DNA of 64,000 bases from Faucicola osloensis_C (GTDB taxonomy: Bacteria; Pseudomonadota; Gammaproteobacteria; Pseudomonadales; Moraxellaceae): the NCBI GenBank assembly GCA_019353055.1, contig JABAHL010000001.1, forward strand, positions 62,001 to 126,000, given 5' to 3'. The position numbers and the translations under genes were made by a program. Shown here in pieces: positions 54,336-63,182 of this stretch. Below the pieces are notes generated by a model. That model had not been told where the DNA came from, ran no database searches, and saw nothing but the letters and a program-made list of their open reading frames with translations. Position 1 is the stretch's first letter. The number at the start of each line of letters is the position of its first letter.

Positions 54336-56714
54336 ATGAATGCGCAACAAGCCATCGCCTTTAGTATAAAACCTCTCACTTTTGCTATCGTCATGCTGGG
54401 GATTCATGGCTGTGCCACACAGCCTAGCGCGAGTCAGCCGCTGTCTCAACGTGTGTTGCAAGCCAACCAACAGTTGGTCAGTCGCCAAAGCTATGCTTAT
54501 GACTATCGAGTCAATGTGGTGCGCCCGCCCTTACGTAGCGCACAAGCGTTAGCTGCAAGCCCTAATCGTTTAAAACTTATCGGTCAGCTTAGCGCAGCAC
54601 AGCACCTTGATGCTCGCCAACAAGCCTTGGTCACAGATGGGGTCAATCACCAAACCCGTGAACAAAGCGAAGCGGGACAAGTGATGGATATTTTATCCAA
54701 GCGCTTTGAGTTTGCCTCCACAGGTGTGGTAGATCTTCGCCGAGGGCAAATGTCAATCGTGCCTGAATTTCGCTACGTGCAGAACAATGCAGGGGCGTTT
54801 ATTAAAGTGCCGCTTGCGGCTGATTTTGCGCGCTCCAAAGTATATGCTGACTTGTCGGGACTCTCTGAGTTTGCCACCGACCCGCAATATGATGGACGCT
54901 ACATCGAATATGACTATAGCAAACTGCTAAAAGATAAAAAGATAGATAAAAGAGCCTTATTCAAGGTATTTGAACAGATGTCACTGCTAAATGCCACCCT
55001 TGCCAAAGAAAGCGACTATCAGCCATTGGCTTTGACTACTGAAGATAAAGCCAAAGGTGTGAGCCAGCGCATTGGCTACCGCATTGGCTACAATCAAATG
55101 CTAGCCGAGTATTTGCTGTTCTTCCACGTCAATAAACGCTACCTAAAATCATTCATCAATCCAGCCGATTTTGCCAAAGATGATGAGCTAAAGCAGCTTG
55201 GCAGCCTTGCCGTTAGCCCACGGTATCTGATGAAAAAAGCCTTTGACAGCAATGAGCTGGCAAGCGTTGAGGAAAAAGCGTATGAATCTGCCATGCGCCT
55301 GTATGAAGCCATTGATAAAATGCGTGAACAATCAGATGACAGCGCTGCTGACCCAGCCAGTGCCGATGCTGCAGAGGCAATGGACAGTTTAGAGACTCAA
55401 ACAGCCACTGACGATTCAACCACTGATGAGTCGACCAATGACGAATTGGGTCAAACTGCAAAAGCCTTAGCAGCCTTTGACAAATATCAATCAGACAAAT
55501 TGGTCAGTGCCGCTGCACTGGCGAGAATCATCGACGCCAATCCGCAAGCCTTTAAAGCGCTGCAAGCTGAGATAAGCAAAGAGGCAAATAGCAGCTTTAT
55601 GTCAATGGATGACGACATCCGTATCAGCTATGGACTCAACCGCCAAAATCAACTACTCAATATGGTGGCAATGAGTGATTTGCCATCATTTGAAAAAACC
55701 ACGCCGACAACCAATCAGCCCAAGACCCAAATGCGCACAGTTGTTAACTTTTATGATTATGGCAAAGCCCGCGTCAATCCTGATATCTTCAATAAGGCAA
55801 TCACTTGGCAACAAGCATCAAAAGATAACAATCTATGGGCGACGTCAAAACAATCCAAAACCTTTGACAGTGATAAAAATTTAGAAGCCTTGTCCTATAG
55901 CTTGCTCAAACAAAACAAAGGGTTTGTCGAGACGTTTGTCACCCTTTATAGCTACCAGTTTGTGTTGCAAAAAGATGAAGCAAGCCTCAATGAAATAGAT
56001 ATGGCGGCGCTAAACGCCGCTGCAACCAAACTTGCAAAAATACAGGCCGATAATTATGCGGTCATGAATACCGATAGCCGTCAGCAAGAAGCGGTTACAG
56101 ACGCTGATGCGTATGTCGATGATGAGCTTGCTGAACATATCGCAGGGATTGTTGATAAAACCTATCGCAATCAGCAATACTTGCAACAAATTGCCAAACT
56201 TAAAGCGCAAGGCAAATCTGACGCCCAGATTTTTAGCCAGTTGTATCAAACTATCAGCGACAAACCCAGCGATGTAGAAAGCGCAGCTGCAGTGGCGGCG
56301 GAAGCTGCAGTAGACGTTGTTGAGGAAAGCGAAGAACAACAAGCTTGTTCGCTACTGTTAGACACAGATAAACTTGACAAAACATCACGCACCCGCCTTG
56401 CCAAAATCTGTGAAAAAATCGACACAGCCACCGCCCAAGAACAGGCAGCCGGCCAACAATCTGGCATCGCTGATACTGCACCCGCCCGCATGACAGCTGC
56501 CGATATCGCCAAGCAAAAGCAGGCGCGTGATAAGTTTAATCAGTTACTGGGCGAAATCGCTATCGAAGATATGCAGACCCAAGCCAAGCATATCAGCCTA
56601 TCTGATGAGGATGATGAGTTAATCGAAAAACTCAAACCTCACTTTGAGGCGAGCTATGATTTTGATTATGATGCCTACAAAGCTGCCTATCAGTTGTTAC
56701 TTTTGAGCCAATAA
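54336..56714 (+). CDS. Large lipoprotein of unknown function, 792 aa
   Basis: Long exported protein. The signal peptide ends in a lipobox-like GIHGC (Cys26). The mature protein is hydrophilic and helical throughout; a low-complexity Asp/Ser/Thr/Ala-rich stretch occurs at about 328-372 and an Ala/Glu-rich one at about 645-660. Blocks of note are QMSLLNATLAKESDYQPLA and RIGYRIGYNQMLAEYLLF. No family is recognised. AAGGAAG precedes the ATG. It stands alone with a strong terminator, and its size, lipidation and disordered insertions suggest a scaffold or adhesin-like envelope role, which is a guess. Confidence 0.75.
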   Translation: MNAQQAIAFSIKPLTFAIVMLGIHGCATQPSASQPLSQRVLQANQQLVSRQSYAYDYRVNVVRPPLRSAQALAASPNRLKLIGQLSAAQHLDARQQALVTDGVNHQTREQSEAGQVMDILSKRFEFASTGVVDLRRGQMSIVPEFRYVQNNAGAFIKVPLAADFARSKVYADLSGLSEFATDPQYDGRYIEYDYSKLLKDKKIDKRALFKVFEQMSLLNATLAKESDYQPLALTTEDKAKGVSQRIGYRIGYNQMLAEYLLFFHVNKRYLKSFINPADFAKDDELKQLGSLAVSPRYLMKKAFDSNELASVEEKAYESAMRLYEAIDKMREQSDDSAADPASADAAEAMDSLETQTATDDSTTDESTNDELGQTAKALAAFDKYQSDKLVSAAALARIIDANPQAFKALQAEISKEANSSFMSMDDDIRISYGLNRQNQLLNMVAMSDLPSFEKTTPTTNQPKTQMRTVVNFYDYGKARVNPDIFNKAITWQQASKDNNLWATSKQSKTFDSDKNLEALSYSLLKQNKGFVETFVTLYSYQFVLQKDEASLNEIDMAALNAAATKLAKIQADNYAVMNTDSRQQEAVTDADAYVDDELAEHIAGIVDKTYRNQQYLQQIAKLKAQGKSDAQIFSQLYQTISDKPSDVESAAAVAAEAAVDVVEESEEQQACSLLLDTDKLDKTSRTRLAKICEKIDTATAQEQAAGQQSGIADTAPARMTAADIAKQKQARDKFNQLLGEIAIEDMQTQAKHISLSDEDDELIEKLKPHFEASYDFDYDAYKAAYQLLLLSQ

Positions 56715-56760
56715 GTGGGCAAACGAAGCATCAACTGCTGATGACCCATATAAAACAGAT

Positions 56761-56796
56761 AAAAAAAGCGGGATAACTAATGTATCCCGCTTTTTT
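56761..56796 (+). terminator. Terminator after the large lipoprotein gene
   Basis: AAAAGCGGGATA / TATCCCGCTTTT stem with a seven-base loop and A/T runs on both sides; may also act for the convergent DUF493 gene. Confidence 0.93.
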
Positions 56797-56835
56797 GTAC
56801 GTCAATTAATCGTGCCATTTCTAACCATGACAGGT

Positions 56836-57180
56836 TTATAATACGGTACGAATACTTGCCGCTTCATCGAGCATTTTATACAAGCTGTTAACTTGCTCGG
56901 CGTCTGTCAAATATACATTAGCGCGTACTGAATGGAAACGACCGGTGCGCGATGGATTGATAGTCAAACTTGCCAAATCAAATTCAGGAAATAAACTACC
57001 CAAAATTAATTTTACTTCATCGAGTAGCGTGTCTTTGTGACCCTCATGACCAATGATGCTAAGCGGATAATCCATAGGAAAATTCCACAATTCTGGGTGC
57101 TGGATATCCGTAGGTTTCGCCGCTCGCGTACTACATGTAGCGGCTTCCAAGTTGTTAAGCGTAATTGTTTTATCGTTCAT
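56836..57180 (-). CDS. DUF493 / YbeD-like protein
   Basis: 114-aa small protein with an ACT-like fold. WNFPMDYPLSIIGHEG is the family hallmark, followed by a beta-alpha-beta core and RFHSVRANVYLTDAEQVNSLYKML. E. coli YbeD lies near lipoyl-transfer genes; none are present here, so function remains unclear. AGGTGATG precedes the ATG. The N-terminal 30 residues are an extra polar segment. Confidence 0.88.
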   Translation of the reverse strand: MNDKTITLNNLEAATCSTRAAKPTDIQHPELWNFPMDYPLSIIGHEGHKDTLLDEVKLILGSLFPEFDLASLTINPSRTGRFHSVRANVYLTDAEQVNSLYKMLDEAASIRTVL

Positions 57181-57273
57181 AGCATCACCTAAGGTTGTAT
57201 AAATTTCTTTAGGATCTAAATGAGGGTAAAACCGATAATTTCAAGACGTTAGAGTTTGGCGTTGAAAAAAGCG

Positions 57274-57321
57274 CCATTCATAAACCTATCCATAACCCCA
57301 TTCATAACCCAATTTATAAAA
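57274..57321. repeat. Four 12-bp degenerate tandem units
   Basis: CCATTCATAAAC, CTATCCATAACC, CCATTCATAACC, CAATTTATAAAA in exact register, with further CATTCATATAAA-like and CAATTCATCAAC-like degenerate units to about 57360. Confidence 0.8.
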
Positions 57322-57362
57322 AGCCACATTCATATAAAAGCCCAATTCATCAACCCGCCCAT

Positions 57363-57394
57363 AAAAAAACCGAGAACATTGTCTCGGCTTTTTT
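57363..57394 (-). terminator. Terminator after rpoD
   Basis: AACCGAGA / TCTCGGCT-type stem with A7 before and T6 after, 15 bases past the rpoD stop. Confidence 0.88.
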
Positions 57395-57408
57395 GGAGGG
57401 AGATAACA

Positions 57409-59313
57409 TTAATCATTTTCTAGGAATGAACGTAAATGTTCCGAGCGAGAAGGGTGGCGCAGTTTACGCAGCGCTTTGGCTTCAATCTGACGAATACGCT
57501 CACGGGTGACATCAAATTGTTTACCCACTTCTTCTAAGGTATGGTCGGTAGACATATCAATACCAAAACGCATTTTAAGCACTTTGGCTTCACGTTCGGT
57601 GAGGTTCGCTAACACTTCACGGGTAGCTTCTTTTAACCCTTGTGCCGTTGCTTCATCCACTGGGCTTGAGATGCTCGAATCCTCAATAAAATCACCCAAG
57701 TGACTGTCTTCATCATCGCCGATTGGGGTTTCCATTGAGATTGGCTCTTTGGCGATTTTGAGTACTTTACGGACTTTGACTTCGTCCATCTCTAAGCGTT
57801 CGCCCAATTCCTCAGGGGTAGGCTCACGTCCCATTTCTTGCAATAGCTGGCGCGATACACGGTTGATTTTATTGATAGTTTCAATCATGTGCACAGGGAT
57901 ACGGATGGTACGTGCTTGGTCAGCAATCGAGCGGGTGATGGCTTGACGAATCCACCAAGTGGCATAAGTGGAGAATTTATAACCACGGCGATATTCAAAT
58001 TTATCTACCGCTTTCATCAAGCCAATGTTGCCTTCTTGAATCAAATCAAGGAACTGTAAGCCGCGGTTGGTGTATTTTTTAGCAATCGAGATGACCAAAC
58101 GTAAGTTCGCCTCAACCATTTCTTTTTTGGCGCGGCGGGCTTTGGCTTCCCCCACAGACATGTTACGTGCGACCACTTTCATTTGGTCGATGCTCATGCC
58201 AAGATTTTGCTCATGCTGCTGGATACGCCTCTGATACTGTAGCACTTCATCAAGTACCCGCTCTAACGTGTCGGCAAAGGCAGGTTTGCCTGCGATACGG
58301 TTAGGGAGCCAGTCAAGGTTGGTTTCATTATGCGGAAAGGTTTTGCGAAACTCATCTTTTGGCATTTTACCGCGGCGAATCACCAGTTTCATAATGTGAC
58401 GTTCGTTTTTACGCACGTCTTCATACACCTCGCGCATCATATCCATGATATTGTCAGAGACGCGGCTATTGAGCTTAAACAGCATAAAGCAGTTGGCAAG
58501 CTCATTCATCGCCGCTTTAACGACGTCGCTATCACGGTCATGGGTGACTAACAAATCTTTGACCTTGGTGAACAATTGCTCTAATTCTTCAAAGCGCAGA
58601 CGCACTTCTTCAGGGTCAAGACCGCTGGCTTCTTCGGTATCGGCATCTTCACTGACTTCGCCATCGACTTCTTCGATTTCATCGGCGTTTTCGGCTTCCT
58701 CATCGAGTTCATCCTCGGCTTTGTCGTCTTTGACTTTGGGTTTGATAATCGGTAACGCGATTTCTACCTCTTCGTCATCGGCAAGCGGGATGACATCAGC
58801 GGCTTCAGGGTCAAGAAAACCGGTAATAATATCAGAGACTTTCTTTTCACCTTCAAAGGTTTGGTGGTATTCATTAATGAGCATGGCCACCGTACCTGGC
58901 CAAAAGGTCATGGCATGTTGTACATCGCGGATACCATCTTCGATACGCTTAGCAATCGCAATCTCGCCTTCACGGGTGAGTAGGTCAACCGTACCCATCT
59001 CACGCATGTACATACGCACAGGGTCAGTGGTGCGACCTGGCTCAGATTCTACTGAGGCAAGTACCGCAGCGGCTTCATCGACAGCAATTTCGTCATCGTC
59101 CGCATCATCGCTAAGCATAATGTCGTCTTCATCAGGCGCGGTCTCAAAAATCTTGATGCCAACGTCTGTGAGCATTTGAATAATATCATCAATTTGGTCA
59201 CTTTCAGTTACCGATTCGGGGAGTTGGTCATTAATCTCAGCATAGGTGAGATAACCTTGCTCTTTACCTAATTGAATCAGCGTGGCTAATTGAGAAGTTG
59301 AATGTTCGCTCAT
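57409..59313 (-). CDS. rpoD: RNA polymerase sigma factor RpoD (sigma-70)
   Basis: 634-aa primary sigma factor directing RNA polymerase to housekeeping promoters. Seen: region 1.1 (1-60), region 1.2 DPVRMYMREMGTVDLLTREGE, region 2 with FLDLIQEGNIGLMKAVDKFEYRRGYKFSTYA-type core (in two blocks) and YATWWIRQAITRSIADQARTIRIPVHM, region 3, and region 4 with RFGIDMSTDHTLEEVGKQFDVTRERIRQIEAKALRKLRHP-type helix-turn-helix. The non-conserved region holds a very acidic stretch (about 195-235, DKAEDELDEEAENADEIEE). Ends LRSFLEND as in other gammaproteobacteria. Confidence 0.99.
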   Translation of the reverse strand: MSEHSTSQLATLIQLGKEQGYLTYAEINDQLPESVTESDQIDDIIQMLTDVGIKIFETAPDEDDIMLSDDADDDEIAVDEAAAVLASVESEPGRTTDPVRMYMREMGTVDLLTREGEIAIAKRIEDGIRDVQHAMTFWPGTVAMLINEYHQTFEGEKKVSDIITGFLDPEAADVIPLADDEEVEIALPIIKPKVKDDKAEDELDEEAENADEIEEVDGEVSEDADTEEASGLDPEEVRLRFEELEQLFTKVKDLLVTHDRDSDVVKAAMNELANCFMLFKLNSRVSDNIMDMMREVYEDVRKNERHIMKLVIRRGKMPKDEFRKTFPHNETNLDWLPNRIAGKPAFADTLERVLDEVLQYQRRIQQHEQNLGMSIDQMKVVARNMSVGEAKARRAKKEMVEANLRLVISIAKKYTNRGLQFLDLIQEGNIGLMKAVDKFEYRRGYKFSTYATWWIRQAITRSIADQARTIRIPVHMIETINKINRVSRQLLQEMGREPTPEELGERLEMDEVKVRKVLKIAKEPISMETPIGDDEDSHLGDFIEDSSISSPVDEATAQGLKEATREVLANLTEREAKVLKMRFGIDMSTDHTLEEVGKQFDVTRERIRQIEAKALRKLRHPSRSEHLRSFLEND

Positions 59314-59584
59314 GAGGGCTCGCTTTGATATTGGTTAAAAAAATAAATAATGTAATAGCACGACAAATAAGCTAATGACTGTATTTCTTCATTTTTATCA
59401 AGGGATACACCCTGCAAATGACAGTCGAGGACTAAATAAAGATTTAGTATGATTAAAAAGCGGTAGTCAACCTATTATTATAACGGATTATATGAGGTTC
59501 GCGGGGAGAAAATTAAAGGCAAAGCGGGTAAGTTTTCGCTTTATGCGGCATTTCGCGCAGTTTTTGGCGGGTTATTTTGGTAAA

Positions 59585-59845
59585 TTAATCGATATCAAGC
59601 TCGATTGCCCCTCTGACTTGACAACAGCAGGGTAGGATTTCGTCATCGTCTAACATCACAAGCGGCGGGTGAATATAGTCGATACGGGTGTCATGGTGGC
59701 GACGGCGGTATTTGAGCTTACAAGTACCGCAATAACCTTCAAAGCATTGGTGATTGGCAGGGATTTTTGAGCGAAGCATACCTTGTAGCAACGTCTCGGC
59801 GTCATGCAGATAAAACTGCGTGTTGTTGGTAAAAATCCATGCCAT
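59585..59845 (-). CDS. YfaE-like [2Fe-2S] ferredoxin for NrdB
   Basis: 86-aa plant-type ferredoxin. The cluster ligands are in FEGYCGTCKLKY (Cys-x4-... CxxC) with a fourth cysteine in ILPCCCQVRG. Similar YfaE proteins maintain the diferric tyrosyl radical cofactor of the class Ia beta subunit. It lies 40 bp downstream of nrdB on the same strand and is surely co-transcribed, which supports the assignment. No signal peptide; cytoplasmic. Confidence 0.88.
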   Translation of the reverse strand: MAWIFTNNTQFYLHDAETLLQGMLRSKIPANHQCFEGYCGTCKLKYRRRHHDTRIDYIHPPLVMLDDDEILPCCCQVRGAIELDID

Positions 59846-59885
59846 AATCGATTATACTGCCTAAATAAAATAAGCGTATGACGAA

Positions 59886-61019
59886 CTATAATTCAAAATC
59901 ATCAAACGCATCATCACTTAGCTCTGCGTCAATTTGACCGACTAAGTAAGAGGTGATTTCTGACTCTTGGGGCGCGACTTGCACGTTGTCTGAGGACAGC
60001 CAAGCATTAATCCATGGAATCGGGTTGTTTTTAATCGCTCCAAAAATCGGCGGCAAGCCAATCGCATCCATACGTAGATTGGTAATGTACTCGACGTATT
60101 GCACCAAGATATTTTCATTCAAGCCAATCATTGAGCCATCTTTAAACAAGTATTTTGCCCATGCTTTTTCTTGTTCAGCCGCGTCTTTGAAAATTTCAAT
60201 GGCTTGCTGTTGGCAATCTTGGGCGATTTCGACCATGTCAGGGTCATCTTTGCCCAATTGCATCAAATTAATCATATGCTGGGTGCCGTTTAGATGAAGG
60301 GCTTCGTCACGGGCAATCATTTTGATGATTTTGGCATTGCCTTCCATCAGTTTGCGCTCAGCAAAGGCAAATGAACAAGCAAACGACACATAAAAACGAA
60401 TCGCTTCTAGCACATTGATAGCTACCAAACATAGGTACAATTTGGTTTTAAGCAGGCGTAAATTAACATCAACGGGTTTACCCTCGATGACATGACGACC
60501 TTCACCGTATAGGTTATATAGCTGAGATAGTTGATACAGCTCGTCATAAAACTTGGCAATCCCTGTCGCGCGCTCTAGGATAAAAGGATTGTCAACGATA
60601 TCGTCGAATACTTTGCTTGGGTCATTGACGACGTTACGAATAATGTGGGTATAGCTACGAGAATGGATGGTCTCAGAAAATGACCAAGTTTCAATCCACG
60701 TTTCTAACTCAGGAATCGACACCAGCGGCAGTAGCACGGCATTGGGGCTACGACCTTGAATCGAATCAAGCAAGGTTTGGTATTTTAGGTTGCTTAAGAA
60801 GATATGCTGTTCATGCACTGACAAGTTGCTAAAATCTAAACGGTCTTTGGAGACATCAATTTCTTCTGGCCGCCAAAAAAACGACAATTGCTTTTCAATC
60901 AACTGCTCAAAAACAGGGAATTTTTGTTGGTCGTAACGAGCCACATTGACAGGCTGACCAAAAAACATCGGCTCAAGCAATGGGTCATTTTTGGTTTGGC
61001 AAAAGATGGAATATGACAT
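59886..61019 (-). CDS. nrdB: Class Ia ribonucleoside-diphosphate reductase, beta subunit
   Basis: 377-aa radical-generating subunit, partner of NrdA. Di-iron ligands occur in the usual helices: WRPEEIDVSKDR-type Asp, SNLSVHEQHIFLSNLKYQ, LETWIETWSFSETIHSRSY with Glu and His, and MIARDEALHLNGTQHM; the tyrosyl-radical Tyr is in the first helix pair (LKYQTLLDS). The C-terminal peptide (DDAFDDFEL) that docks into NrdA is present. nrdA is 34 kb away rather than upstream, but a YfaE-like ferredoxin gene follows by 40 bp. Confidence 0.98.
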   Translation of the reverse strand: MSYSIFCQTKNDPLLEPMFFGQPVNVARYDQQKFPVFEQLIEKQLSFFWRPEEIDVSKDRLDFSNLSVHEQHIFLSNLKYQTLLDSIQGRSPNAVLLPLVSIPELETWIETWSFSETIHSRSYTHIIRNVVNDPSKVFDDIVDNPFILERATGIAKFYDELYQLSQLYNLYGEGRHVIEGKPVDVNLRLLKTKLYLCLVAINVLEAIRFYVSFACSFAFAERKLMEGNAKIIKMIARDEALHLNGTQHMINLMQLGKDDPDMVEIAQDCQQQAIEIFKDAAEQEKAWAKYLFKDGSMIGLNENILVQYVEYITNLRMDAIGLPPIFGAIKNNPIPWINAWLSSDNVQVAPQESEITSYLVGQIDAELSDDAFDDFEL

Positions 61020-61255
61020 AGCGGTGAATCTTCTTCAATCAAAGTTCAAGACAAGTGGCGTAGCAGTATCACTTAACAAATAAATCAGCTAACAAATAAG
61101 CAACTGGCTAGTGTGCTTGGCTATTATAGATAACAACATATAGAAATTGCAATCCACCCAAGGATTTGATTTTTAAGGATAAAATTTATAAATCATTGAA
61201 ATATATAACTATTTACATATCAAAAAATTAGTAATTAAATTCATTGACATTTGAA

Positions 61256-61271
61256 AATCTATATATTGTGT
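61256..61271. promoter_or_regulatory. NrdR-box-like palindrome upstream of nrdB
   Basis: Plus-strand AATCTATATATTGTGT reads ACACAATATATAGATT on the minus strand, 13 of 16 matches to the NrdR box (with W positions). It lies 237-252 bp before the nrdB start, close to the nrdA distance. No good second copy is seen 31 bp away, unlike at nrdA. Confidence 0.55.
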
Positions 61272-61292
61272 TTTTATTTTTACACGCACGCA

Positions 61293-61324
61293 ATAAAAAA
61301 GACGACTGTCAAAGCCGTCTTTTT
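61293..61324 (-). terminator. Terminator after dps
   Basis: AAAAGACG / CGTCTTTT stem with a ten-base loop and T6 on the minus strand, 16 bases past the dps stop. Confidence 0.88.
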
Positions 61325-61339
61325 GGTCAGATGAGACGA

Positions 61340-61918
61340 TTAGCCAAGATAGGCGTTGTACATCCACACCAATTTTTCTTGTTCTTGCACATAGGCAGTC
61401 AATTGGTCGGCGGTACCTTGATCGTCATCTTCATCCGCTAGGTCAATGATTTCACGTTCTTTAGCGATAGTCATAGTCAGACCTGTTAAAATACCTTTCA
61501 CACATGCCACACCGTCAGAGACGTTTTTGTCTTCTTTGATGCTTGAGATTTTTAAGAAATCGCTATAAGCATGTAGTGGTGTACCTTGTAAGGTTAAGAT
61601 GCGTTCAGCAATTTCATCAATCTGGATTTGCAGCGCAGTGTATAACTCTTCAAACTTCACATGGAGGGTAAAGAAATCTGAGCCACGCACGTTCCAGTGA
61701 TAGCCACGCACATTGGTATAGAACACATGATAATTGGCTAATAAGCTATTTAATTGCTCAACAATGGCGCTCATGTCTGCAGCGGCTAAGCTGATATCGC
61801 GCGTTTTTTTAGGGCTAGATTTAGAGGTAGTCACTTTTTCACCTGATTTATCGGTATTGTCTAATTGTTCTGAGTCTTGTTTGCTTGCTGATTGCTTTGT
61901 AGTGGCTTGTTTTGCCAT
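61340..61918 (-). CDS. dps: Dps family DNA-binding ferritin-like protein
   Basis: 192-aa stress protein that forms dodecamers, oxidises Fe2+ with H2O2 and protects DNA. Ferroxidase residues: YHWNVRGSDFFTLHVKFEELY (His, Asp, Glu) and DEIAERILTLQG. The N-terminal 45 residues are Lys/Ser/Thr/Gln-rich and disordered (SKQDSEQLDNTDKSGEK, SKSSPKKTR), longer than the E. coli tail, consistent with DNA binding. AGGAGAT precedes the ATG. A strong dyad lies in its leader. Terminator follows. Confidence 0.95.
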   Translation of the reverse strand: MAKQATTKQSASKQDSEQLDNTDKSGEKVTTSKSSPKKTRDISLAAADMSAIVEQLNSLLANYHVFYTNVRGYHWNVRGSDFFTLHVKFEELYTALQIQIDEIAERILTLQGTPLHAYSDFLKISSIKEDKNVSDGVACVKGILTGLTMTIAKEREIIDLADEDDDQGTADQLTAYVQEQEKLVWMYNAYLG

Positions 61919-61950
61919 GTTGTTATCTCCTAAAATGATGATTTTTATTT

Positions 61951-61977
61951 GTTTACGGCTTAATTGTAAGCCTAAAC
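61951..61977 (-). promoter_or_regulatory. Hairpin dyad in the dps leader
   Basis: GTTTA-c-GGCTTA, ATTG loop, TAAGCC-TAAAC: 11 paired bases with one bulge, 33 bases before the dps start. Could be an operator or an mRNA hairpin; no T-run, so not an evident terminator. Confidence 0.55.
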
Positions 61978-62115
61978 AATGTGTTATTAAAATTAATCGT
62001 TTTTATAAATACATTTAATTTTATCAATTAAAATGTACGGTATTACCCTAAAAATAATATCAAACATTTGCCGCAGCTGTGTGCAAATTTGGTAAATAAT
62101 TTTGCTTGCTGCCAT

Positions 62116-62145
62116 AAAAAAACTGCAGTTGCTTGGCTGCAGTTT
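62116..62145 (-). terminator. Terminator after the YcxB-like gene
   Basis: AAACTGCAG / CTGCAGTTT stem with a seven-base loop and a minus-strand T7 run; 58 bases past the YcxB-like stop, beyond the repeat block. Confidence 0.88.
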
Positions 62146-62170
62146 TTGTGGTCATCGATAATTAGTTTTT

Positions 62171-62206
62171 TCTTAATCGTTGTCTTAGTCTTAATCGTTG
62201 TCTTAA
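62171..62206. repeat. Two 18-bp units overlapping the YcxB-like gene stop
   Basis: TCTTAATCGTTGTCTTAG and TCTTAATCGTTGTCTTAA differ by one base. The second unit contains the stop codon (62203-62205). Confidence 0.9.
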
Positions 62207-62889
62207 TTGTTTTCTGGGAAGTATTTATCAGTCGGTTTGTCGGTTAAATCAAAACCTGGTTTTCCGATGTTTTGCTGTAAATGATGACGTAAGGTATCAA
62301 TCGGGAATTTTTGGTGGGCAAGGCGTTTGGGTACGATTTGGCTGCCTTGTTGGCTTTCACCTGTTTTTGGATTTTTGACATCAAACATCATAAAGATATA
62401 ATCAGGCGTTTCTTGCCAGTTGGTGACACTATCCCATTTGATAACCGCTTGCTGCATACCGCTACTACGCACCAAAGGCTGATTGTAGCCGCGTGGCATG
62501 GCGGGCATGTTGGGTGCAGGCATGGACATCACTACCCCATGCTGCTGTACGCCAAGCTTGATTTGTTGCATCTCTGGCGGCATACTTTGGCTTGCCATTT
62601 GTTTTTCAAATTCTCGTTTGACATACCATTTAAGACCGTAGGTACATGCCAGCAAATAAATCACCACACCCACGAGCATCAACCAAAAAATAATGGTGGA
62701 ATAACCGCGCACAAAAATCAGACCCAAAATCGCTAGCACCACGATGACTGCCAAAATTGCCCAAGTTTTTGGGGTGATTTTGGTCAAAGTTTGGTTGTTG
62801 GCATCAAACAGCTGTAGCTGTGCTTGACGAAACTCGTCCTCGGTCAGATTCAAATCCACAGGTTGTAGGGTGTAAGGGTACAGCGCCAT
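62203..62889 (-). CDS. YcxB-like membrane protein
   Basis: 228-aa protein with two hydrophobic helices (about 43-63 and 66-88), a short cytoplasmic N-terminus (MALYPYTLQPVDLNLTEDEF) and a soluble C-terminal half that includes VIKWDSVTNWQETPDYIFMMFD and SQIVPKRL, the pattern of the YcxB-like domain. Function unknown. The true start is taken at ATG 62889; the upstream 80 codons in frame lack family similarity and ribosome binding site. It is monocistronic and ends beside an 18-bp repeat. Confidence 0.8.
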   Translation of the reverse strand: MALYPYTLQPVDLNLTEDEFRQAQLQLFDANNQTLTKITPKTWAILAVIVVLAILGLIFVRGYSTIIFWLMLVGVVIYLLACTYGLKWYVKREFEKQMASQSMPPEMQQIKLGVQQHGVVMSMPAPNMPAMPRGYNQPLVRSSGMQQAVIKWDSVTNWQETPDYIFMMFDVKNPKTGESQQGSQIVPKRLAHQKFPIDTLRHHLQQNIGKPGFDLTDKPTDKYFPENN

Positions 62890-63182
62890 AAACAATTCAC
62901 TCGCTATCAAACGATAGTTACAAAACGATAAAAGAAGGCTTATCTTACCCAACCTTGACCCAAAAATAAACCTAACAACGCACTTTTTGATAAATTTTTG
63001 TTTTACCGCCAATGCAGCGAGGGGCGAACGCCGATAAGCGCATACCGATAAATCGTCAATTTGCCGTGTATTTCTAGTCGCTACCGTGAAAAATCGCTGC
63101 AATCTTGGTATCATACACGCAGATATCAACAGCCATTTTGCTGCTTTAACTCAAGTTTGAACAATTTAAGGAACTTATCGCC

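Larger units (their letters stand above)
61020..61339. other. nrdB-dps intergenic region
   Basis: 320 AT-rich bases with no gene. It holds the dps terminator (61293-61324), an NrdR-box-like site (61256-61271) and the nrdB promoter region. Confidence 0.6.

Noticed and set aside
58445..59179. 244-codon plus-strand frame inside rpoD, Ser-rich
   Set aside because: Antisense to the acidic region of rpoD (GAN codons read as TCN serine codons); no independent support.
62890..63129. 80-residue N-terminal extension of the YcxB-like protein
   Set aside because: Frame is open but the segment lacks family similarity; the ATG at 62889 fits the conserved protein.
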